From assembly GCA_013416435.1 (NCBI GenBank), contig JACCEN010000012.1:106868-170867 (forward strand): a stretch of 64,000 nucleotides of DNA, given 5' to 3'. Both the position numbers and the translations under genes were made by a program. Source of the DNA: Alcaligenaceae bacterium. Its GTDB lineage: Bacteria; Pseudomonadota; Gammaproteobacteria; Burkholderiales; Burkholderiaceae_B. Positions within the stretch are counted from its first letter, which is position 1. Every line of letters begins with the position of its first letter. This document shows, in pieces, positions 36,114 through 45,591 of this stretch. The notes under the pieces are model-generated. The model searched no databases. It was not told the origin of the DNA and saw nothing but the letters and a program-made list of their open reading frames with translations.

Positions 36114-37751
36114 TTATACGCCTTCCGCATACCCGTCCCGTTGCGGGTCGGCGCCGCCTCGGAGCTCTCCGTCAAAGCGGGTGATGCCGTGCACGGCGGC
36201 GAAGGCGTAGCTCAGGTGGCTGCGCCTTACTTCGTAGCCCAGCTGTTCGAGTCCTTTCTGCACCGGCATGGGAATGCGGTTGGAGATGTCTATGGCGTTG
36301 CTGGTGGAAACCATGCGGGGCGCGCTGATGGCTTCCTGAATGTCCATGCCCCATTCCAATACGTTCAGGATCACTTGCGCCACGGCCGGGCCTATCCATG
36401 ACGCGCCGGGAGCGCCCAGCGTCAGGACGGGCTCATTTCCGTCATAGATGATGCTGGGCGCCATCGAAGAGTATCTGCGCCGGCCGGGAACGATGGAGTT
36501 CGGGTTGCCCGGCATGGGATCGAAGGTGCTCATGGCCCCGTTCAGCATGAAGCCGGTGTCCTTCACGATGAAGCCCGAAGGATTTCCCAGGGTGTGGGTC
36601 ATGGTGGCGATCATGCCTCGTGCATCCACGACCGAGACGTGCGTAGTGTGGCGCGACTCCGCCAGCTTGGCGCGCTCGATATTCGCCTTTTCGCCCGAAC
36701 GTATGGCTTGCGCGCAGGTCCGGACATACTCATCGGAGAGCAGGCGGTCGACGGGGTTGTCGGAATACTTCGGATCGCCGATGAATTGCTCTTTGTCGCG
36801 CAGGGCAATTTTCATGGCTTCGGCCAGAACGCGGATGTATTCGGTGGAGTTGTGCCCCAGCGAGGCAAGGTCGAACTGTTCGGCGATGCGAAGGATCTGG
36901 CCGACGAGTATGCCGCCTCCTGGCGGCGAGGGAGCGTCGACGCGCCATCCGCGATAGCCGAAGGAGAGCGGACGGGTGATTTCCACGGCGATCTGCTCCA
37001 GGTCGGCGGCGGTAAGGATTCCCCCCTGGCTTCGCACGTCCTCAATGATGTGCGAAGCGATCGAGCCGGTATAAAAGCTTTCCGCGCCCTCGCGGGCGAG
37101 CACTTCCAGGGTGGCGGCCAAGTCCGGGTTGCGTATGGTCGAGCCGAGGCTCTTGTATGACCCGTCTTCATCCAAGTAGATGCGGCGGCCGTCGGGCGTC
37201 AGCCCGAGCTTGTCACCATAGTTCATACGCCCGTACTTACGCTCGTTCTGGTTGAACACGGTATGCACATGCGGTCGCATAAGCCAGCCGTCCTTCGCCC
37301 AGGAGATCGCCGGATCGAACAGCTCGGACCAGGACAGCTTGCCATGGTCCGCATGCGCCTTCGACAGCATCCGGAGCAGCCCGGGCGCGGTCACCGACTG
37401 GGCACCGGCTTCGTTGATGAAATCCTTGACGATGAAGCCGAAGCCGTCGGTGGTGACCCCCAGGGCGATGTCCTTCCACATATCCGGCCTGGATTCCAAA
37501 GGGCAGCCGCCAAAACCTTCATAGACCTTGCCTGTCTGCGTGGCGGGGTCGTACACATGCAACATGCCGAATCCGCCTATGCCGCACATCAAGGGGTCCA
37601 CCACCCCTTGCGTCATGGCGCAGGCTATCGCCGCGTCCACCGCCGTGCCGCCCGACCGCAGTACCTCGGCGCCGGCGGAAACCGCTTCGGGTTGCGGTGC
37701 GGTGATCATTGCATTTGCTTTGGGCACTTTGCGTTCAGGGCGACGGGCCAT
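36114..37751 (-). CDS. Gamma-glutamyltransferase-like Ntn-hydrolase, no signal peptide
   Basis: A 545-residue GGT-family protein, normally a proenzyme that cleaves itself before a Thr and then hydrolyses or transfers gamma-glutamyl groups. ESRHTTHVSVVDARG contains the catalytic Thr, and GGTAVDAAIA, PLMCGIGGFG and PSPPGGG are conserved. Unlike classic periplasmic GGT it has no signal peptide and would be cytosolic, like homologues that act on other amides (for example cephalosporin acylase-like proteins). ATG 37751 has GGAGC upstream. It follows the solute-binding-protein gene, separated by four palindromic elements. Confidence 0.88.
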   Translation of the reverse strand: MARRPERKVPKANAMITAPQPEAVSAGAEVLRSGGTAVDAAIACAMTQGVVDPLMCGIGGFGMLHVYDPATQTGKVYEGFGGCPLESRPDMWKDIALGVTTDGFGFIVKDFINEAGAQSVTAPGLLRMLSKAHADHGKLSWSELFDPAISWAKDGWLMRPHVHTVFNQNERKYGRMNYGDKLGLTPDGRRIYLDEDGSYKSLGSTIRNPDLAATLEVLAREGAESFYTGSIASHIIEDVRSQGGILTAADLEQIAVEITRPLSFGYRGWRVDAPSPPGGGILVGQILRIAEQFDLASLGHNSTEYIRVLAEAMKIALRDKEQFIGDPKYSDNPVDRLLSDEYVRTCAQAIRSGEKANIERAKLAESRHTTHVSVVDARGMIATMTHTLGNPSGFIVKDTGFMLNGAMSTFDPMPGNPNSIVPGRRRYSSMAPSIIYDGNEPVLTLGAPGASWIGPAVAQVILNVLEWGMDIQEAISAPRMVSTSNAIDISNRIPMPVQKGLEQLGYEVRRSHLSYAFAAVHGITRFDGELRGGADPQRDGYAEGV

Positions 37752-37777
37752 GTTTTGCTCCAGATGAAGTTGCCTGA

Positions 37778-37943
37778 GGGGTCGGACCCCGCATGGGGTC
37801 CGACCCCCTATAGCAGGTGTAAGGGACAGACCCCGTGCGGGGTCTGTCCCCAGCAGCTTATGGGGTCAGACCCATCGGGTCTGACCCCGCGATAACTGTT
37901 CGAAAAATCGCCTGGGGTCAGACCCCGTACGGGGTCTGACCCC
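37778..37943. repeat. Cluster of four palindromic elements
   Basis: Copies at 37778-37807 (GGGGTCGG variant), 37823-37850 (GGGACAGA variant), 37862-37888 (short) and 37914-37943 (standard), filling most of the 200 bases between the binding-protein stop and the GGT start. The variants carry matched changes in both arms. No other feature is seen in this gap. Confidence 0.95.
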
Positions 37944-37951
37944 TCACCGCT

Positions 37952-39007
37952 TTACAAGCCGGCCTTGAATTCCTTGTTCCAGAAGTCCAGGCTGGCGGCT
38001 CGCTGTTTGGCCAGGGCTTCCAGGTTGTAGGGGTGGATGCGGGCGAGTTCCTCTGGCGTGAATCCCACTCGCTTCTGCAGCTCGTCCGGCAGGGTCGCGT
38101 TCTTGACCGTCGGTGCGTAGCCCATGGTTTCGGCGAAGTGCAGTTGCCCGGCCGGCTCGAGCAAGGCGTTCATGTACTTCAACGCAGCTTCCTTGTTCCG
38201 GCTGTTCTTAGGCACGGCGGCCTCGAAGGTGACGGGGATGGCGCCCTCTTCGGGGATGATGAATTCGAGAGGCAGGCCGGCGTCGCGCCATTGCAGGGCA
38301 CGCGCCTTCCACATGCATGCGATCCAGATTTCCTCGGACTTGAATGCCGCCGCAACCGCTTCGTTGGAAGGAAACACCTTGGGCTGGTTTGCCTTCAGCT
38401 TGCGCAGGAAGCTGTATCCCGGCTCGAAGCTGTCGCCCTTGCCGCCTTCCGCCAGGCCCACGAACAGCGTGTTGAAGTTATAGAGGATGTCCGAGAACCC
38501 GACCCGCCCCTTGTATTTGGGGTCCAGGGTTTCCTTGAAGGACTTGGGCGGCGTGGGCAGCTTATCCTTGTTGTACACCAGGACCATCGCGCTGAAGATG
38601 TGCGGAATGGAATACGGCGTGCGGAATGTTTCAATGGTGTTGGCCAGGTTGGGCACATTGCCGGCCGACACCGGCTCCAGCACGCCTGCGGTGCTGGCGT
38701 CGTACATGTCCAGGTCGCCCAGCATGGCCACGTCCATCGACCCACGCCTGGAATTGCGCTCGGCCTTCAGCTTGGTGGTGCGGGCGGTCGCGTTGCCGGT
38801 ATCGTAGACGGGCTTTACGCCCATGGGTTCGACGATGGGCGCAATGAATTTCTGCAAAAGGTTCTGGTAGTCGCCACCCCAGGTGCCCACCACCACATCC
38901 GAGGTCTGCGCAAACGCAAGACCCGGGATCATGGGAAGTGAAGGCACCAGGGCCAGGCCTGCCGCCTGTTTCATGAAATTGCGTCGATTCAATTCTTTTT
39001 CTAGCAT
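37952..39007 (-). CDS. Spermidine/putrescine-type ABC solute-binding protein (Tat signal)
   Basis: A 351-residue PotD/AfuA-type periplasmic binding protein. The N-terminus NRRNFMKQAAGLALVP resembles a twin-arginine signal, with cleavage near LAFAQTSD. VVVGTWGGDYQNLL and the later AVPKNSRNKEAALKYMNAL are typical of the family. It is separated from the matching permease and ATPase genes (46875-49686) by PutA and the amidohydrolases, but lies on the same strand and is their probable receptor. Confidence 0.9.
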   Translation of the reverse strand: MLEKELNRRNFMKQAAGLALVPSLPMIPGLAFAQTSDVVVGTWGGDYQNLLQKFIAPIVEPMGVKPVYDTGNATARTTKLKAERNSRRGSMDVAMLGDLDMYDASTAGVLEPVSAGNVPNLANTIETFRTPYSIPHIFSAMVLVYNKDKLPTPPKSFKETLDPKYKGRVGFSDILYNFNTLFVGLAEGGKGDSFEPGYSFLRKLKANQPKVFPSNEAVAAAFKSEEIWIACMWKARALQWRDAGLPLEFIIPEEGAIPVTFEAAVPKNSRNKEAALKYMNALLEPAGQLHFAETMGYAPTVKNATLPDELQKRVGFTPEELARIHPYNLEALAKQRAASLDFWNKEFKAGL

Positions 39008-39048
39008 GGTTGCCTCTCGTAGTGAGAAAGTTAAATAATGCAGCAGAG

Positions 39049-40068
39049 TCAGGCAAAGACCTTACTGCTGCGTTGAGCTACGGCTGAATGACTTGAGCGG
39101 CTTAGCACGACGGGCGCCTGCGGCAGCGCCGCCTGGATTTCCTCGGCATCGATGTCGCGGGCAATCACCACGCATATGTCCTCATGGGCCTCGCGGCCCA
39201 TCAATCGGCGCGGCGCGCCAAACGTCGTGCCGACGCTTTGGATGTGGATGGGCTCGGGGCAGTCGATGACCTTGAAGATGGCTTTCACCCTGAGCAGCTT
39301 ATCGCCGCATATCGAAGACAGGTCATCCAGCCACATCGCCACGTCGTCCCATGAAGCGCCCGCACTCAGTGTGCCGGCCATCACATGGATGCGCGGATGC
39401 GCCTTGGCCACCGCACTGCCGAACAGGCCTTCCACGGCACTGTCGGTCGCGCCGGCCGGGCCGCTTTCGGCAAAGGCCTGGCGAATCGCCGCGCCGCGAT
39501 CCCGGTCCGCCACGATCTGAGCAAGGGGATTGACGCCCCGGATGACTTCGGCATGCAATTGCTCGGTGCCGGGATCGACCAAATCGAGCTTGGTCAGGAC
39601 GACACGCTGCGCGGCGCCCAATTGCGCCGCCGCTTCATCGAACTCATCGACATTCAACGCGCCGCGCACGCAGTCGTAGGTACTGATCACGGTGACCCGT
39701 ATGCCGCGCCGGGCAAGCTCCGGATCGGACAGAGAAGCCACGATGGGACCCGGGCGGGACAAGCCGCTGGTCTCGAGCACAATGCGCCGCAGCGGACGCG
39801 CGCCGGGCGGCCGCGGGGCGTCGAGCATGGCGCTGACCGTGAGCACGATGCCGCTGCGCAAGGAACAACATACGCAGCCGTTCGACAGCAGCGTCAGGGG
39901 AATGTCGTCGGCGCCGTCCTTCACCACCACGCCGTCCACGCCGATCTCTCCGGCCTCGTTGACGATGACGCCCGTCTCGCCCCTGCTGTCCGAGTTCAGC
40001 AGGTCGAGCAGCAGCGTGGTCTTGCCGCTGCCCAGGAAGCCGGCGAGTATGAAAAGCTCAACGGACAT
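39049..40068 (-). CDS. CobW/COG0523 (G3E) GTPase, putative metallochaperone
   Basis: A 339-residue G3E GTPase: Walker A GFLGSGKTT, NEAGEIGVD, the metal-binding SNGCVCCSL (CxCC), LTKLD base-recognition motif, and a C-terminal CobW domain. COG0523 proteins load metal into target enzymes. The start at 40066-40068 lies within the end of the amidohydrolase gene (11-base overlap), so translation is coupled; the amidohydrolase is a plausible client. The larger frame from 40137 is rejected as it lies inside that gene. Confidence 0.9.
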   Translation of the reverse strand: MSVELFILAGFLGSGKTTLLLDLLNSDSRGETGVIVNEAGEIGVDGVVVKDGADDIPLTLLSNGCVCCSLRSGIVLTVSAMLDAPRPPGARPLRRIVLETSGLSRPGPIVASLSDPELARRGIRVTVISTYDCVRGALNVDEFDEAAAQLGAAQRVVLTKLDLVDPGTEQLHAEVIRGVNPLAQIVADRDRGAAIRQAFAESGPAGATDSAVEGLFGSAVAKAHPRIHVMAGTLSAGASWDDVAMWLDDLSSICGDKLLRVKAIFKVIDCPEPIHIQSVGTTFGAPRRLMGREAHEDICVVIARDIDAEEIQAALPQAPVVLSRSSHSAVAQRSSKVFA

Positions 40069-41674
40069 GGGGAGGCCTTTCTTCGTCGTCGCCCCAGCTG
40101 TCGTTGGCCAGATTGCGCACGTCGGCAAGAAGTTCATCCACGTCGAAGATCAAGCCTGCCTTGATGGTGTAGCGTAGTGCTCGCACCCATTCCGGCTGGC
40201 CGGTCTGGTCATTCAGGCGCCACGCGCCGGTGCCATAGAGAAGCTTGAAATCTTCCAGCGGATTGTGATCCATGACCAGCAGGTCGGCGCGTTTCCCGAC
40301 ATCGACCGACCCGGTCTCGTGATCGATGCCCAGCAACTCTGCCCCGAGCGACGTAGCGGAGCGCAAGGCCTCCAACGGGTGGAATCCCGCCTCCTGCAGC
40401 AATTCGAGCTCGCGAATCAGGCCGAAGCCGAAGATCTGGAAGATGAAGCCGCTGTCGCTGCCCGCGCAGACGCGCCCGCCCAGGTTCTTGTATTCGTTAA
40501 TGAACTGCATCCAGAGACGGTAGTTCTCCTTCCATTCGATTTCGTTCGTGGTGCTCCAGCGATACCAGTATGAACCGTGGCCGCCGCGCTGTGGCTGGAA
40601 GTATTTCCAGATCGCCTTCCATGTGTAGTCGTCGTGCCAATCGGCACGACGCGCGCGCATCAGGTCGCGATTGGCGTCATAGATGTTGAAGGTGGGCACG
40701 AAGGTATGGCCAAGCTCCAGGAAGCGCTCCATGACCTCGTTCCATTTCGGGCTGCCGGGCTGGGCCGCCTGCTTGAAGGTCTGGCCGGCCAGCGCGAAGC
40801 GGAAGTATTCGTCGCTGTAGTTGTAATCGGTGGGAAACTGCTGCACGACTTGAGACTCGAACAGCGCTTCGGGGAGCCCATAGTAATGCTCCGAGCTGGT
40901 CAGCCCCCATCCCGCGGATTTCAAGGCATTTACCCGCGTCACCGCCATCTGCGCATGATGGCAGCCCGAGTGCAGGCCTTGCTGGGAAGCCTCGTCGAGC
41001 GCCGCTTGCATGATGGTCGGCGGCGCGCCGAAGAACTTGATGCCGTCCGCGCCGCGGTTCTTCAGCTTGCGCACCCAGTCGCGCGCCTGGTCCGGCGTGT
41101 AGATGGTCTTGACCCTGTCGTTGACCGCCGGGAAATAGGCATAGGACAGAATATTGGGCGCGGCGATGTCGTTCCGTGCGGAGGCCTCTTTCTGCTGCAT
41201 GGTATAGCCCAGGCCGTTCAGCCCTCCCATTTCGCGCACCGTCGTGACACCGTGGGCCAGCCACAATTTATAGATGTAGTCGGCGGGCGGCTCGACGCCG
41301 CACATCGAATGGTATGGCGTGCCGATATGCGCGTGCGAGTCGACCAGGCCCGGCATCACGAATTTGCCATGGCAATCCACTTCGAAATCGCCGGCGGCCG
41401 GCCGCCGGTCCGGGTTGATCGTGTCGAGCGACGCGCCCACGCCCACCAGCGCGGCAATGCGGTCGTTTTCGATCACGACGTCCACCGGGCCCCAGGGCGG
41501 TGCGCCGGTGCCATCGATGATGGTGGCGCCGCGCAGCACCATGCGCTTGAACGGCCCTTCGCCGCGATCCCGGCCGCTTGCCGGCACGGGCGGACGCCAT
41601 CCTTTGCTGGCGTTCAGGTCGCCCATTTCTTCGCCGGGCAATGAATTGATGTAGGGGTTGTCAGGTTTGCTCAT
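40058..41674 (-). CDS. Metal-dependent amidohydrolase (imidazolonepropionase/M38-like)
   Basis: A 538-residue amidohydrolase-superfamily enzyme. It has LVDSHAHIGTP (HxH metal ligands), GADGIKFFGAPP (Lys that may be carboxylated), SGCHHAQM and SSEHYYG (further His ligands) and VCAGSDSGF (metal Asp). The first 45 residues form an uncharacterised extension. Relatives hydrolyse cyclic amides or dipeptides. It lies between PutA and the CobW GTPase, overlapping the latter. Confidence 0.85.
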   Translation of the reverse strand: MSKPDNPYINSLPGEEMGDLNASKGWRPPVPASGRDRGEGPFKRMVLRGATIIDGTGAPPWGPVDVVIENDRIAALVGVGASLDTINPDRRPAAGDFEVDCHGKFVMPGLVDSHAHIGTPYHSMCGVEPPADYIYKLWLAHGVTTVREMGGLNGLGYTMQQKEASARNDIAAPNILSYAYFPAVNDRVKTIYTPDQARDWVRKLKNRGADGIKFFGAPPTIMQAALDEASQQGLHSGCHHAQMAVTRVNALKSAGWGLTSSEHYYGLPEALFESQVVQQFPTDYNYSDEYFRFALAGQTFKQAAQPGSPKWNEVMERFLELGHTFVPTFNIYDANRDLMRARRADWHDDYTWKAIWKYFQPQRGGHGSYWYRWSTTNEIEWKENYRLWMQFINEYKNLGGRVCAGSDSGFIFQIFGFGLIRELELLQEAGFHPLEALRSATSLGAELLGIDHETGSVDVGKRADLLVMDHNPLEDFKLLYGTGAWRLNDQTGQPEWVRALRYTIKAGLIFDVDELLADVRNLANDSWGDDEERPPHVR

Positions 41675-41696
41675 TTCGATTTCCAGTTTCGATGAT

Positions 41697-44600
41697 TCAG
41701 CCTATGGCCATCAGGCTAGCGTTCCCGCCCGCCGCCGTGGTGTTCACGCTCATGGAGCGCTCGCGCAGGAGCAGTTCCGGCTGGTAGCCGGCGCCGTCGC
41801 GGATCGCCTCCGACGTCAGCCCCTGCACGGCAAGAAGCGGCCCATCCCGCAAAGCCAGCCGCTGGTTCAGTTCCCGCAGGGCGTCGCTATCTCCTTCGAA
41901 CAGCACCGCATCGATGGGGGTTGTTTCGATGCGGCCGGCATCGACCCAGCTTATGCTGTCCGATTCGGCGCCGTGCGCCTGCAACGCCGCGCGGGCAATG
42001 CCGGTGTCCACAAAACAAGCCTTGTTGCCCGTCAGCCGGCATGCCTCCCACTGCCGCTGCGCGCCCTGCGAGCTGGCGGCCACGCACAGCACGATGCCAC
42101 GCGGAATGACCATGTAGGTATTGTGCTCCCCGGTCGGTCCGGGCAGGGGCAATGTGCAAGGCAACCCCGCCGCAAGGTCGATGCCGGCCGGCATATGCGC
42201 CGGCCGGCGCGACAGCAGCCGGTACAGATAGAGGGGGCCGCCCGCCTTGGGCCCCGTGCCGGACAGGCCTTCGCCGCCGAAGGGCTGCATGCCCACCACG
42301 GCGCCGACGATGTTCCGGTTCACATAGATATTGCCAGCCAGGATGCGCGAGCTGACGTACGCCACCATCTCGTCGATGCGCGTATGAACGCCGAACGTCA
42401 GCCCGTAGCCCGTGCCGTTGATGGCATCCATCACCGCGCCGATGTCCTCGCGCCGGTACCGAAGGACGTGCAGCACGGGGCCGAATACCTCTTGCTTCAA
42501 CATGTCCATGTTGTGCAACTCGATGAGCGTGGGCGGCACGAAGGTGCCATGGCGTGCCTCGGGCGGCAGGGACACCTGCTCCACGCTGCAGCCCGCCTCG
42601 CGCATCGCCTCGATATGCGCCTCGATGCGCAGCTTCGCGTCGGCATCGATGACGGGGCCCACATCGATCGACAGGCGATCGGGGTTGCCGACGGCAAGCT
42701 CCCGCATGGCGCCCCGCAACATGCCGAGCACCTTGTCGGCGCAGTCTTCCTGCACGAACAGCACGCGCAGCGCGGAGCAACGCTGCCCCGCCGAATCGAA
42801 CGCGGAGGTCAGGACATCGAGCACGACCTGTTCAGGCAGCGCCGAAGAATCGGCGACCATCGCGTTCTGTCCGCCCGTTTCCGCGATCAGCGGAATGACG
42901 CCCCCTTGGTCGGACAAGCGGGCGGATAGCGTTCGTGCGATATGCCGGGCCGCGCTGGTCGAACCGGTGAACGCCACGCCACCCACCAGGTTCGACGCCA
43001 CCAGCGCCTGCCCTATCGTCTCGCCGCCGCCCGGCAATAATTGCACCGCCGCTTCCGGGACTCCGGCGGCACGCAGCACGGACACTGCCTGGGCCGCAAC
43101 CAGGGGGGTTTGCTCGGCGGGCTTGGCAATGACGGTATTCCCCGCCGCCAGCGCCGCCCCCACCTGCCCCAGGAATATCGCCAGGGGGAAGTTCCAGGGA
43201 CTGATGCAGACGACGGTGCCCAGGGGCCGGTGCGTATCGTTGCTGAAGCCGCGCTCGATCTGATCCGCGTAGTAGCGCAGGAAATCCACAGCTTCGCGGA
43301 CTTCCGCGATGGCATTCGCCACGGACTTGCCCGCCTCGCGTACGATGAGCCCGATCAGCGATTGCATGTCGCCTTCAAGCATGTCCGAGGCGCGGCGCAG
43401 GCACTGGGCGCGCTCTTCGACGGGCGTGGCCTGCCAGACCGAGCCCGGCCCCACGGATTGCTCGAGCGCGCGTTCCACATCGGCCGGACTGGCTTCGACT
43501 GCATACCCGACGATATCCCGATGATCCGCCGGATTGGCGATGGGCACCGCCCGTTCCGGATCCCAGCCGTCGCCACCGCCTCCCAGCATGGGCGCCGCCC
43601 GCCATTGCCGGTTGACGCTGCCGGCCAGGGCAGCGGCCAGCGAGCCGAGCCGGTGTTCGTTGGTCAGGTCGATGCCTTGGGCGTTGAAGCGCGCGCGGGC
43701 GTCGCCGGCACGGTAGAGATCGCGCGGCAGGGGAATGCGCTCATGGGGCGCGCCCAGCGGCAATAGCGTCTTGGCCACGTCCACCGGATCGGCAATCAGC
43801 TGCTCCGTCGTGACGCCGTCCATTCCGATCAGGTTCACGAACGAGGTGTTCGCGCTGTTCTCCAGCAGGCGCCGCACCAGGTAAGGCAGCAGGATCTCGT
43901 GCGTGCCCACCGGCGCATAGATGCGGCAAGGGCGATTCAGCTTGGATTGCGATACCGGCCCGACCACCTCTTCATAGAGGGCCTCGCCCATGCCATGCAG
44001 GCACTGGAATTCATATTGCCCCGGATAGTAGTTCTCGCCCGCCATGTGATACACCGCCGCCAGGGTATAGGCGTTGTGCGTGGCGAACTGCGGGTAGATT
44101 TCGCCGGGTGCCGCCAACAGCCGGGCCGCGCAGGCAAGATAAGAGACATCGGTATACACCTTGCGGGTATACACGGGATAGCCTTCCAGCCCGGCCTCCT
44201 GGGCGCGCTTGATCTCCGTATCCCAATACGCGCCCTTGACCAGCCTCACCATCAGGCGGCGCCGGCTGCGCCTGGCCAGGTCGACCACGTAATCGATCAC
44301 GTAGGGAGCGCGCTTCTGGTAGGACTGGATGACGAACCCGATGCCGTTCCATCCCTTCAGGCATGGTTCGGCGCACAGCGCTTCGAGCAGATCGAGCGAT
44401 ATCTCGAGGGTGTCCGCCTCTTCCGCATCGATATTGATGCCGACGTCGTATTCGCGCGCCAGCTTTGTCAGCTCAAGCAAGCGCGGGTAGAGCTCGTCCA
44501 TGACGCGGTCGTGCTGCTGGCGGGAATAGCGGGGATGCAGCGCGGACAGCTTGATCGATATGCCTGGACCCTCGTAGATGCCGCGCCCCGCGCTGGCCTT

Positions 44601-45512
44601 GCCGATGGCATGAATGGCAAGCTCGTAGGCGCGATAATACCGCTCCGCATCCTGCGCGGTCGTCGCCGATTCCCCGAGCATATCGTAGGAATGGCGGAAG
44701 CCCTTGTTTTCCATTTTGCGGCTGTTGGCGATGGCTTCGGATATGGTCTGGCCCGATACGAATTGCTCGCCCATCATCCGCATCGCCATATTGACGCCCT
44801 GGCGTATCAAGGGCTCGCCGCCCTTTCCGATCATGTGCGACAGCGCCTTGGAGAGCCGCTGCTCGCTGTTGACGGACGCCAGTTTGCCGGTGATGAGCAA
44901 GCCCCATACGGCCGCATTGACGAACAGCGACGAGGATCCGCCGATATGCGCCTTCCAGTCTCCTTTGGAAATCTTGTCGCGGATCAGGGCGTCGCGCGTG
45001 GCGCGATCGGGTATCCGCAGCAAGGCTTCGGCCAGGCACATCAAGGCGATGCCCTCCTGGCTCGAAAGCGAAAATTCCTTGATGAGCCCTTCCACCCCTC
45101 GGCTGACGCGCTTCTTGCGCAAGGCCGTCACCAGACCGGCGGCCAGCTCGCGCACTTCGTCCTTTCTGGGAACCTGGGCCTGCTCCAGCAACAAAGGAAG
45201 GCATTCGGGTTCCGCCCGGCGGTAGGCGGATGTAATGGCTGCACGCAATACGGATTGCGGCCGGACATCCTGGCTGAACAGGAAAAAGGGCGGGGCGTTG
45301 TGCCATTCGGCGTCGTCCGCAAACACCGCGGGTCCGTCGTCCCCGCCTTCGCCCGGCAACTGCGGCAGATGGCCCCGCTCGATCTGTTCCAGGAAGGAAA
45401 TGAGCGCCTGCTTGTGCAGCCAATGGGGCGTACGCCCCATCAGTTCGGATGCACTCTTCAGCCGATTCCGGATCGAGCTGTCCACCTTCACGCCCAGATT
45501 AGTGCTTGCCAT
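41697..45512 (-). CDS. putA: Trifunctional proline utilisation protein PutA
   Basis: A 1271-residue enzyme that oxidises proline to glutamate: proline dehydrogenase (FAD) followed by pyrroline-5-carboxylate dehydrogenase (NAD). The N-terminal ribbon-helix-helix (VKVDSSIRNRLKSASELMGR, about residues 8-45) makes it also a DNA-binding autorepressor, as in E. coli. The PRODH part has RLVKGAYWDTEI and QCLHGMGEALYE, and the aldehyde dehydrogenase part has AGQRCSALR with the catalytic Cys. ATG 45512 is used. Its own promoter region is only 79 bases and holds one degenerate palindromic element. Confidence 0.97.
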   Translation of the reverse strand: MASTNLGVKVDSSIRNRLKSASELMGRTPHWLHKQALISFLEQIERGHLPQLPGEGGDDGPAVFADDAEWHNAPPFFLFSQDVRPQSVLRAAITSAYRRAEPECLPLLLEQAQVPRKDEVRELAAGLVTALRKKRVSRGVEGLIKEFSLSSQEGIALMCLAEALLRIPDRATRDALIRDKISKGDWKAHIGGSSSLFVNAAVWGLLITGKLASVNSEQRLSKALSHMIGKGGEPLIRQGVNMAMRMMGEQFVSGQTISEAIANSRKMENKGFRHSYDMLGESATTAQDAERYYRAYELAIHAIGKASAGRGIYEGPGISIKLSALHPRYSRQQHDRVMDELYPRLLELTKLAREYDVGINIDAEEADTLEISLDLLEALCAEPCLKGWNGIGFVIQSYQKRAPYVIDYVVDLARRSRRRLMVRLVKGAYWDTEIKRAQEAGLEGYPVYTRKVYTDVSYLACAARLLAAPGEIYPQFATHNAYTLAAVYHMAGENYYPGQYEFQCLHGMGEALYEEVVGPVSQSKLNRPCRIYAPVGTHEILLPYLVRRLLENSANTSFVNLIGMDGVTTEQLIADPVDVAKTLLPLGAPHERIPLPRDLYRAGDARARFNAQGIDLTNEHRLGSLAAALAGSVNRQWRAAPMLGGGGDGWDPERAVPIANPADHRDIVGYAVEASPADVERALEQSVGPGSVWQATPVEERAQCLRRASDMLEGDMQSLIGLIVREAGKSVANAIAEVREAVDFLRYYADQIERGFSNDTHRPLGTVVCISPWNFPLAIFLGQVGAALAAGNTVIAKPAEQTPLVAAQAVSVLRAAGVPEAAVQLLPGGGETIGQALVASNLVGGVAFTGSTSAARHIARTLSARLSDQGGVIPLIAETGGQNAMVADSSALPEQVVLDVLTSAFDSAGQRCSALRVLFVQEDCADKVLGMLRGAMRELAVGNPDRLSIDVGPVIDADAKLRIEAHIEAMREAGCSVEQVSLPPEARHGTFVPPTLIELHNMDMLKQEVFGPVLHVLRYRREDIGAVMDAINGTGYGLTFGVHTRIDEMVAYVSSRILAGNIYVNRNIVGAVVGMQPFGGEGLSGTGPKAGGPLYLYRLLSRRPAHMPAGIDLAAGLPCTLPLPGPTGEHNTYMVIPRGIVLCVAASSQGAQRQWEACRLTGNKACFVDTGIARAALQAHGAESDSISWVDAGRIETTPIDAVLFEGDSDALRELNQRLALRDGPLLAVQGLTSEAIRDGAGYQPELLLRERSMSVNTTAAGGNASLMAIG

Positions 45513-45543
45513 GGTCGTCCCTAAGATCCGTCAATGCCAGAGT

Positions 45544-45574
45544 GGGGTCAGACCCCCGTGCGGGGTCTGATCCC
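45544..45574. repeat. Degenerate palindromic element upstream of putA
   Basis: A 31-base imperfect copy with an extra C in the left arm and GATCCC instead of GACCCC in the right arm. It lies in the 79-base gap between the amidohydrolase stop (45592) and the putA start (45512), so the hairpin would interrupt an otherwise continuous series of genes. Confidence 0.85.
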
Positions 45575-45591
45575 TGCCTGACTCCTGGCTT

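Noticed and set aside
43899-45524. A 541-codon open frame on the plus strand
   Set aside because: Antisense to the N-terminal half of PutA; no recognisable domain.
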